Part shown: in pieces, positions 55,138 through 64,000 of the stretch | How positions within the stretch are numbered: position 1 is the stretch's first letter | How the letters are laid out: each line of letters starts with the position of its first letter | From: Smallanthus sonchifolius | Taxonomy: Eukaryota > Streptophyta > Magnoliopsida > Asterales > Asteraceae | Direction of reading: 5' to 3' | Assembly (NCBI GenBank): GCA_023525975.1 | Contig: CM042035.1 | Location: 34,935,001 to 34,999,000 of the forward strand | Length of the DNA stretch: 64,000 nucleotides | Notes under the pieces: model-generated | Told to the model about the DNA's origin: nothing | What the model saw: the letters and a program-made list of their open reading frames with translations, nothing else | The model's database searches: none | Translations under genes and position numbers: made by a program

Positions 55138-55618
55138 TAGATTTCTAATGACAAAAGCTTGTAATAGTTAGATTTTATGTCTTTATGTTTTTGTTATGTA
55201 ATTGTATAAAGTTGCTAAGTGTTTTTACTAGTGAGCCTAGAGGCGAACTTGTTAAGTTCGCCTGGTCTATCAGAGGCGAACTTAATAAGTTCGCCTAGGT
55301 CTAACTGAGGCGAACTTGTTAAGTTCGCTTAGTCTGTTTCAGGCGAACTTAATAAGTTCGCTTACAGCAGGTTAGTTTCTATATATATGTGTTTACAGAG
55401 TCAATAGACATAGAACAGAACAGAGAGAACCGAGAGAGAGATTTGTCTGACTGAGTCTGTAAACCATTGTGAATCTGAATATATTTGAGAAGTTTATTTA
55501 CACGTGTTGTTTGAATTGTCGGTTAGTATACAAACGTTAACACGAAGGATTCCGCACTTCGTGTTATAGCAATATCATATCACGAGTTCGATCAGTAGTT
55601 TAGTTACCTGGACCTACA
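55138..55618 (+). repeat. P2 5' LTR
   Basis: TGTTAGGAGATAG...GACCTACA, 481 bp. Four palindromes at 55241-55263, 55274-55296, 55308-55330 and 55341-55363; TATA box TATATATA at about 55381. Clearly diverged from the P1 LTR. Confidence 0.93.
55241..55363. repeat. Four palindromes in P2 5' LTR
   Basis: Same motif and same 33-34-bp spacing as P1; centres differ (GTT, AAT, GTT, AAT), while the arms are conserved. Confidence 0.94.
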
Positions 55619-55620
55619 AG

Positions 55621-55632
55621 TGGTATCAGAGC
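55621..55632 (+). other. P2 primer binding site (initiator Met-tRNA)
   Basis: TGGTATCAGAGC, 2 bp after the LTR. Confidence 0.94.
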
Positions 55633-56185
55633 TTATGCTCGTGAATTAAGTACGATTCTCGGTGATTAGTGACGGTTTTTGTGTACAATTCGACAACAAA
55701 TTCAACATTTTTGAATTTTCTGCAACAATGGAGTTTTTCAAGTTCTTGAAGATCGTTTCTCTGCTGAATTCGTGTTTTTGGAAGTGTTTTTGATGAAATT
55801 AGTCCGATAGAACTGTTCTATTTGATAAAATTCATAATCCTACGGTTCAATTTCCTTAAATTCCATCAATTCGCTGAGAAATCATGATTTTTGAAGTTTT
55901 CGGTTCGTGTTTGGATGAAGATTCTTTTGAATCTGTTACGGCAGTTTAAGCGAACTTGCTGAGTTCCCGTGCAGGCGAACTTAGCAAGCGAACTTATTAA
56001 GTTCGCTTCTCACATTTTAAGCGAATTTTTCTGTTAAGCGAACTTACCAGATTTCCTCCTTAAGCGAACTTGTCTTGTTCGCCTGATATCAAGTTCGCTT
56101 AGTACTCACTAAAGCGAACTTATTAAGTTCGCCTGAGGGTAAAACTTCTAAATACTTAGAAATTTTTCTGAAATTTTTTTAAAAC
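55633..56185 (+). other. P2 leader with palindromes
   Basis: Untranslated leader; GCGAACTT/AAGTTCGC units between about 55945 and 56135, laid out as in P1. Confidence 0.8.
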
Positions 56186-59100
56186 ATGGCAAATATGGTT
56201 CAAGTCACAAACATGTTCAATTATGACAATGAGATTGGTACATCTCAAAAACCTCCGAAGTTGCTGAATCTAGCTGATTATTCAAATTGGAAAGATCGGT
56301 TTGACCAGTTCGTATCTTTTACCGATACTAGTTTGTGGATTCCGATTTTGGAAGGATATACGCATCCTACTTATTCATGGATGGGAAAGGATGATGTTCC
56401 GAAACCAGTGTCAGCTTTAACTACTGAAGAGAAGTTGTTATTTGATCGAGAAAAGAAAGCAATGGCTAGCATTTCGATGTCTCTACCAAAAGAAATTTAT
56501 CACAGTTTTAAACAGTTCAAGTCTTCTCAACAACTGTGGGAAGCATTACAGAAAAGGTGTGAAGGGAGTTTAGATGTGAAGAAAAGTAGAAAAGAGTTAC
56601 TAAAGAAGCAGTTCCTAGTCTTTAAACATTTTCAAAATGAATCTTTGGATGATCTTGCTACAAGATTCTATCATCTTCTTAGTGAACTGACTAGTGCATC
56701 TGTGGTATATGAGACTGAGGAAATCAATGATAAATTCTTGGAGGCTTTACCATCAAAGTTTGATGTGTATACGGTTTTGATCAAAGAAAATGTTAAGTAC
56801 AAAACCATGTCTCTTGAAGAAGTCCTAGGGAAGATTCAGTCACATGACATCAATATGAAGAAGAAAGAGACTAATATGGAGCATATCCAGGATCCCTCGA
56901 TGTATTTTTCCAAATCTGTTGGTAAATCTGGTACTGGAGTGGCATTCTTTTCTGGTGATGCTCAAGAGTCTTCAAATGATCAGTGTTCTGGAGTTCCAAT
57001 TTATTCTGGTCATACAAGCCATTCTGGATTTTCTGCTACTACTGCTTCAACATCATCTGGATCTCATGTGAATCAGAAAGTTGTTGATGATTATCTTGCT
57101 ATGTTTTCTTCATTCATGGCATCATATGAAAATTTCATTGGAGGAAAAATACATGATCCTGAGGTAATAGAAGAAGATTTCAGACAGATTGACCCTGTTG
57201 ATCTGGAAGAAATGAATATCCAATGGAATATGGCCATGTTAATGCGACAAGCTAAAGATTTCTTGAAGAGAATTGGCAGAAAATATATTGGTTCAAATAG
57301 TCGATCGCGTATGGGTTTTGATAAGAGCAAAGTTAGGTGTTACAATTGCCAAGAGTATGGTCACTTTGCTAAGGAGTGTGTGAAGCCAAAGGTAGAATTT
57401 GATTCTCAAAAGAAGCAATCTAACTTTTAGCATAATAGGAATCAGTCACATGGTTCATCTGGTAATCAAAATCATGGTCCTTCTGGTAATACAAATCATG
57501 CATCTGCATCATCAGCTCTGGTTGCTCAAAAGGACGAAAATTATGATTGGGGCATTCATCTAGAAGATTTGGTGGGTGCTGTTAGTCAGGCTTTTGTTGC
57601 AGAAATTCATTCAGAAAAACCAGAAGAGTCTACTGATGATGAAAGTTCTAGTGATGATTCATGTGATGGTGATAGTGTTCCAAGTGTTGATGATGAGGAA
57701 GAAAGAGAGCAAAATATTGATTCTGATGCTGTGTCAGGGGTTGCTGAGGAAGAAATTGTTCTTACAGAAAATGCTTCGGTTGGTGAAGATTCAGAAAATA
57801 TTCCAATTGCCAAAGTATTCATGGCAGACATGTCTGATCCGACTAAGGTAAAAGAATCTGTTTGTCATATATACTGTTCTAATTGCATTTCTGTTAAAGA
57901 TAAACTGCAAAAAGTCATGGATGATAACACAAATTTGATTTGTGACATGAAATCAATGCATTCAGTTAATCAGAAACTGAAAGATAATGATAAGTTGTGC
58001 ATTGATAGAATTGAGTCTTTGAAAGGAGACTTAAATTCTCTTAGGTTAAAATACAAAGAACAGGGTTATCATCTAGATATGGCTTATGCTGAAATCGAAA
58101 AACGAAATGAAGTAGTTGCCCAAAAGAACAAGGAGATTTCTGAAAAAGAATCTGAGGTGATAAAGTTACATAGAAAGCTGGAACAGTTTGAGAATTCATC
58201 TATAGTTTTGGATTATTTCAATGCTAATGCTGATCCCACAAAAAGGGTTGCTGGTATTGGGTTTGTTCCTCCTCCGTTCAATGCAAATTATGTGGTTGAG
58301 CCTGAAATCATTCATGAAGAGGAGATTGATCCCAAGACAGTATTAAAAGTGAATCCAGTGACGGGTGAAGACATGGTGTATGATTCTGATACAGAGGATG
58401 AAGAGTTTGATGATTCAAAGGTTGAAGGCATTCCGAGAGAAGTGAAAATTGAGGAACCAAAGGTTGTGAAGAATGTTACTAGGGATAGATGCATTTTGAC
58501 TGAACCTGAAGAGGTGAAAGTGGTTCCAACTAAACTTTCTCCAATCTTACAATCAAGTGAGTTTGTTGCGGCTGATTTTCAAAAGGTGAATTCTTCAAAG
58601 GTGCTAAAACAGACTTATGTTCCTAAGAAGCCGATAAATTGTTCTGGGCATTCCTTCGAAACTTATTCTTCTGATGGTTCTTCAAATTCAAAGAAAACAT
58701 CTTATTTCAGAAGTTATCAAGAAAGAAGAGTGTGTTTTCATTGCAATGAGGCTGGTCATATTTTGATAAATTGTCCATACAAGAACAAGGGTAAAATGAA
58801 GACTGTTCCTTCACAACCGAAAGTGGTGAAGATTCTTAAAAGAAACGATGAGGGAAAGTCGTCTTCTAGTTTGGAGAAAAATATGACTGGTCATTCTTTT
58901 GTTAAATCCCATGGATTTAAATAACAAAATTTATTGAATGCTAAATCCTTTGTTTGCAAAGAGAAACTTGAGATTCCAAAAGTTGGAATTTCAACAGATT
59001 CTTTTCAGGAGGTTAAATTGTCTAGACCTCAAAGAAGAAGAAGAAATAGAAAATTAAAGAAAATTTTGGAAACATCTGAATCTGACAATAATATATCACA

Positions 59101-59269
59101 TAATGTTTTTCAAAATAATAAAAATGGTTCTTCTTTGAAAAGGTCTGGTTGTCAAACTTCTGTTTCAAAAGTGAATGATAAAATTGATTGTAAATTACAA
59201 GAAGTTGTTGATTTTGATCAATCCGGACGACCCAAGACCACGATGGCTTGGGTTCCATTTTCTAACTGA
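56186..59269 (+). pseudogene. P2 Gag (two nonsense codons)
   Basis: Starts MANMVQVTNMF like P1 and keeps one frame to VPFSN-stop (TGA 59267-59269). N-terminal UBN2-like Gag domain, a full AKDFLKRIGRKYIG segment (partly deleted in P1), zinc knuckle CYNCQEYGHFAKEC at 57338, acidic region, coiled coil, second knuckle CFHCNEAGHILINC near 58733 and the SRPQRRRRNRKLKK tail. Nonsense codons: TAG at 57428-57430 (CAG in P1) and TAA at 58922-58924 (CAA in P1). It lacks the P1 insert, so it is the reference for the family arrangement. Confidence 0.94.
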
Positions 59270-59287
59270 TTCTCGTTGTTTATATAG

Positions 59288-62200
59288 GGACAACCAAGGA
59301 GGACTATCAACAATACATGGTATGTGGATAGTGGTTGCTCTCGACATATGACAGGGAATGTTAGATTGCTTGAGGATGTGATTAAAATTGATGGTGGTTA
59401 TGTCGCTTTTGCGGGTAATAAAGGCGGGTACATAACAGGCCAGGGAACGTTAAAGAATGACAAAGTAAAATTTGAAATGGTGAATTATGTTGAGCAGCTG
59501 GAACACAATCTTTTAAGCGTATCACAAGTCTGTGACAAGAAGTTTTCGTTTCATTTCAACGATCATGAATGCTATATTCTGAAACCGGGTTTTGTGATTC
59601 CTGATGAATGGATTCTCATGAAGGCTCCAAGGAGAAATGACATGTATGTCCTTGACATGAGTGTCGCCACTACAACGGATTCAATTCCAACATGTTTACT
59701 CTCCAAGGCGTCATAATCTGATTCAGTATTGTGGCACAGGAAGCTAGCTCACATAAACTACAGGAAGATGAACTACATTGTTAGGAATGATCTTGTGCTT
59801 GGTATTCCGAAAATGAAATTCTCAGTTCCTGATGATTGTATTCCGTGCAAGAAGGGAAAGCAAAGAAAGAAATCTCACAAATCAAAATCGACGAATTCTA
59901 TCGTAACTCTTTTGGAGTTGCTGCATATGGATTTGTTAGGACCTATCAGTATTAGGAGCATTGGTGGGAAATCGTATTGCTTGGTCGTAACTGATGATTA
60001 CTCTAGATTTTCATGGGTTAAGTTTCTTTCTTTTAAAGCTGAAACCACTGAGTTAGTATAATACTTAATCCTGGGTTTGGAAAATTTATTCAATCTGAAA
60101 GTCAGAAGAATCAGAAGTGACAATGGCAGCGAATTTAAGAATAACAAAATGGGCTTATTCTGTCTACAAAAAGGAATTCATCATGAATTCAGTGCGCCAT
60201 ATGTTCCTCAACAAAACGGTGTTGCTGAACGAAAGAACAGGACTTTGGTAGAAACGGCTCACACGATGCTTGCGGATTCTAAGCTTCCAGTCACCTTTTG
60301 GGCTGAAGCTGTGAATACTGCGTGTCACGTTTTGAACAGGGTCTTGACCGTCAAGCGACATAACAAGACTTGCTATGAATTGCTGAATAATCGAAAGCCG
60401 AATCTGGATTATTTACTACCTTTTGGTAATCCTCGCACCCTATTGAAAGTTTGAGATGTCCCAACAAAATTCAGTGCGAAGGCTATTGAAAGGATTTTTT
60501 TGGGGTATATGGCTAATTCGACTACCAAGAGGGTTTATAACAAAGAGACACGCCAAGTTGAAGAATGGTTCCATATTGACTGTTCAAATCGGTCTTTACC
60601 ACAAATGGCGATTGGTCCGGATTGGGCATTTGATTATGAAAACTTATTCAAGTCTTTTCATTTACATTCTGACATTTCTGATGAAGATGTTGCTATTATC
60701 TATGATTCTTGTCAAGATGCACAACACAATGGATTTCTACCAAATGCAGTTCCCAATTCATCGATTCCATCTACTTCTGCTCCAGATCCAAATGTTGCTT
60801 CTTGTTCAGGTCCACAAGATTCAGAGAGTGAGGAGGATAATGCTATTTTTCAAGATTCTTCTGCTGATCCGTTGTTGAGTGATGATCTATTACCTTCGAC
60901 ACAGGCTCAGGGGGAGATTCCAACAAATTTTGACTCGGAAATTCCAATTCCTCAAGATTATTCTTATCAATCTGACTCTACTCAAGTTGATGTGTTTCCG
61001 GTTCCTGAGGTCGCATCCATCAAGGAACACAAAGATCATCCAGTGACAAATATAATTGGGAATTTACAGGATGGAGTGAAAACTCGTTCTCTTGTTGACA
61101 ATACTTGTTTGTATACTTGCATTAAAGATTCTGGTGTTCTTGCTGATTGCTCACATTCTTGCTTTATTTCGCAGGTTGAACCAAAGAATGTTGAGATGGC
61201 TTTAAATGACAATAACTGGAAAGAAGCTATGCAGGAAGAACTTGCTCAATTTGACAAACTTAAGGTTTGGAATCTGGTTGATCTTCCGAAAGGTGCTTAT
61301 CCGATAGGAACAAAATGGGTGTTTAAATGTAAGAAAGACGATCGAGGTGTCGTGGTACGCAACAAGGCAAGATTAGTTGTCCAGGGCTTCAATCAACAAG
61401 AAGGAATTGATTACACCGAAGTTTATGCGCCGGTTGCGCGGCTTGAAGCTATAAGGCTGTTTTTAGCTTTTGCTTCTTTTAAAGGTTTTAAGGTGTTTCA
61501 ATTAGACGTCAAGAGTGTATTTTTATATGGAAAGGTCAAGGAGGAAGTCTATGTGTATCAGCCGCCGGGGTTTGAAGATCCACTGAATCCGAACATGGTT
61601 TTCAAGCTAGATAAGGCCCTCTATGGTCTTCATCAGGCTCCTCGTGCGTGGTATGAAACATTATCCACACATCTTTTGGCGAATGACTTTGTTCGTGGAA
61701 AGATAGACTCGACCTTATTCATAAAAAAATCAGGGGGAGATTACCTACTGGTACAGATTTATGTGGATGATATTATATTTGGCTCGACAAATGAAGGGTT
61801 GTGTAAAGAATTTGAGGGTGTTATGAAGTCGAAATTTGAAATGTCTGCGATGGGAGAGTTATCGTGTTTCTTAGGTTTACAAGTAAATCAAAAGGAAGAT
61901 GGTTTCTTTATTCATCAGTCCAAGTATGTCAAAGACATCTTGAGCCGGTTCAAGATGGAGGACTGTACTTCATACGATACTCCAATTCCGGTCAATCATA
62001 AGTTAAATTCTGACCCGGAAGGAAAAGATGTGGACTGTCGACTTTATAGAGCTATGATTGGATCCCTCATGTACTTAACAGCTTCAAGGCCGGATATAAT
62101 GTTTGCCGTGTGTATCTGTTCCAGATTTCAGGCAAAACCAAAAGAATCTCACTTAATTGTTGTGAAAAGAATCTTTCGGTATTTAAAAGGAAAACAACGT

Positions 62201-62704
62201 TTAGGGCTATGGTATCCTCATGGTTCTAACTTTGATTTCAATGCTTATACTGATTCTGATTTTGGTGGTTGTTGTCTGGACAGGAAATCTACAACAGGTG
62301 GTTGCCAGTTCTTAGGTAATCGACTTGTATCCTGGCAATGCAAAAAGCAAACCACAGTCTCGATTTCAACATGCGAAGCAGAATACATCGCTGCTGCAAG
62401 TTGCTGTTCACAGATCCTGTGGATACAACAACAATTGAGAGATTACGGTTTGAATTTCACAGGAACCCCTATGTTTATTGATAACAATGCTAATATGTCC
62501 ATAACGAATAATCCTGTTAAACATAGTAAAACTAAGCACATCGAAATTTGATATCATTTTATCCGTGATTGTGCAGAGAAAAGGTTGATTGAGCTGGTCA
62601 AGGTACATACTGAAGATAATTTTGCTGATTTGTTCACTAAAGCATTTGATCGTACCAGGTTTGAGTTCCTAATTAAAATGATTGGTATGATCAATCCCGA
62701 ATAA
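59288..62704 (+). pseudogene. P2 Pol: protease, integrase, RT, RNase H (four nonsense codons)
   Basis: Same frame as gag, after TGA and TAG (59285-59287). Protease WYVDSGCSRHMTGN, integrase zinc finger WHRKLAHINY...CIPCKKGK, core with HMDLLGP, VTDDYSRF and SDNGSEF, then PYVPQQNGVAERKNRT; RT with FQLDVKSVFLYG and YVDD at about 61760; RNase H with AYTDSDFGGC and SKTKHIEI. Stops: TAA at about 59714 (GAA in P1), TAA at 60059-60061 (CAA in P1), TGA at 60452-60454 and TGA at 62549-62551 (CGA in P1). No frameshift. It ends MINPE-stop at 62702-62704. One RT residue, FQLDVKSV, differs from the Ala of P1. Confidence 0.94.
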
Positions 62705-64000
62705 AAATTTTTCAAAATCAGAATTTCATGGAAAAATTTTCTTTTAGTTTCTTTTATTGCTTTATTACATTTCTGCAGTTACATTTTCAGTCAAAAAGTC
62801 TAAATTATAAAAAGTCAAAACAAATTGAAAAATATAAAATTTGACATCATTTGAGGTTAGAGAAGAAATGATAGTACATCAGTGATTAGTTCATTTCACA
62901 CGACCTTCGTAGACCTTGATATATGATTGATTAAGATAAGTTGATTTGATCTAAATTTCAAAGTCTGCATAAATAAGAAATGATAGTGTTGTGAATGCTA
63001 TATTCTTGATAATTTGTTTTACAATTTGTGTATAAATATTGAAACTTGAATTATCAATAGGCTAAAAGCGTTTTGAAACTAATAGTAGTGTGAAAATTAA
63101 ATATAATATGATTACATCTGTGATTTAAATCCATTATATGCCTGGGTGTGTGTGTTAAAAGATCACTATCAGATAAAGAATATTAGCTTTTAATAAGGAT
63201 TTTCCTATGAGATCAGTTTCGGGTTATGTCCTTAGCACTATTAATTCGATTTGCTTCAGTGCCCATGTCTCGAAAAGCATGCAATTTGAAGTATAATCAA
63301 GATATGTACTTGACAACATCTGTCAAACATATACTAGCCCTTGGATCATATTGATATATCATCTTTACCGATTCCATTGAATTCATAATCCAGATAACAG
63401 TTGGATCCACGTACCTGAATCTTATGATTCCTCAGATACAAGCCAAAACATTGAATCATTTGATTCTGAATCTCATTGATTCCTTTATAATCCAATTTGG
63501 ATTCTGCTATTCATGTGCTAAGTGATGTCTCCTCATTCTGAATATTCGGATAATCTTTAGTAAAATCTTATATATGTCTTGAAGATAGTGCATTTATTTT
63601 CTTTTTGGCATATATGTGGGGTACACGATGTTTATCATCTAAATGGTACTAAATCACATGAATTTGGAGAATAAACGCTTATAGTTTCAAATAATATAAT
63701 ATTGATAATTTTAAGAATTCAGGCTTTATATTTCAACTTCGGTATAAATAAAAGAGCATTTTATAACATGATCTTATTTACTTTGAAATTTATCGAGTAT
63801 CATTTCAAATATTATTCAAATTGAATGAGTTTCAAAATGAAAAGGATGCAAAATGCACAAAATTGAGTTGAATGGTCTCTTACTATAGGTTACCCTTTGT
63901 TATTGATAATATGTGTGATGAATTAATTGAATACTGATATGATCTTCTTGCTCGTGATGTTCAAACCAAAAATATGTGATTTCAGTTTATTCAGATAAAA
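62705..64000 (+). other. P2 spacer after Pol
   Basis: Noncoding, closely similar to 36662-37960 of P1. No gene. The window ends before the palindrome clusters and third ORF expected from P1. Confidence 0.85.

Larger units (their letters stand above)
55138..64000 (+). mobile_element. P2: Sirevirus, 5' part to window end
   Basis: A relative of P1 inserted in the M2 leader; left flank TGAAT (55133-55137) is the candidate target duplication. Carries LTR, PBS, leader, gag and pol in one unshifted frame broken only by nonsense changes, then the post-pol spacer. The third ORF, PPT and 3' LTR should lie beyond 64000. Confidence 0.92.

Noticed and set aside
1..64000. tRNA or rRNA genes
   Set aside because: The tRNA-like matches found are primer binding sites beside LTRs (Met and Asp type) or copied fragments of them; no cloverleaf or rRNA sequence recognised by eye.

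Overview
This window looks like intergenic plant DNA built almost entirely from nested LTR retrotransposons. One probable host gene is visible: a nepenthesin-type aspartic protease on the minus strand at 9297-10442. A flowering plant is certain in practice, from Ty1/copia Sireviruses, a Tekay-type chromovirus, an Athila/Tat-type element, a hAT MITE and a plant A1 protease. The third ORF of the Sireviruses resembles proteins I remember from Asteraceae retroelements, so Asteraceae is my best guess, from memory and not by search.

Layout, left to right, using labels defined here. G0 (1-8709, +) is a Ty3/gypsy remnant: a broken gag, no pol, then a 3' LTR. Its gag is split by solo LTR N1 (598-6261, TSD GATGT). 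N1 itself carries a second solo LTR, N2 (1587-3640, -), and a hAT MITE (4594-5128, 8-bp TSD). A short host island (8710-10805) holds the protease. C1 (about 10806-13470, +) is a decayed Ty1/copia whose leader runs straight into the integrase end. E3 (13471-14012 plus 22724-23720) is an LTR split by G2 (14013-22723, -), an Athila/Tat-type element without pol. The right LTR of G2 is split by solo LTR N3 (18963-21911, TSD AACTG). A copia-like LTR fragment (23724-24585) follows.

The right 39 kb is one nest. The host is G1, a minus-strand chromovirus: its 3' LTR is 24586-27266 plus 49572-49605 and its integrase/chromodomain end is 49740-50290. Its LTR is split by M1 (27267-49566, TSD GTTAA) and its pol by M2 (50291 onward). 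M1 and M2 are minus-strand, gag-only Sirevirus derivatives without pol. Each is split in turn by a plus-strand, pol-bearing relative: P1 (28872-42688, TSD CACAC, LTRs almost identical) inside M1, and P2 (55138 to beyond 64000) inside M2.

How the parts fit: P1 and P2 show the full plan, which is LTR, Met-tRNA PBS, Gag, Pol, a 2.4-kb spacer, a third ORF of 1043 codons, PPT and LTR. M1 and M2 keep the LTR, PBS, a shortened Gag and the PPT, so their movement would have to depend on proteins supplied by P-type relatives. M2 keeps an open 678-codon Gag while P1 and P2 are broken in gag and pol. Main observations: (1) arrays of a 19-23-nt palindrome (core GCGAACTTAATAAGTTCGC) in the Sirevirus LTRs, leader and pre-ORF3 spacer; (2) unrelated LTR families here carry their own palindrome arrays, in several cases just upstream of the TATA box; (3) the 5' LTR of M1 contains a 2.66-kb segment with the third ORF; (4) M1 and M2 share the same pol-loss junction and the same Gag deletion; (5) two separate insertions of LTR-end/PBS/leader fragments inside element bodies. 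I see no rRNA, tRNA or CRISPR.
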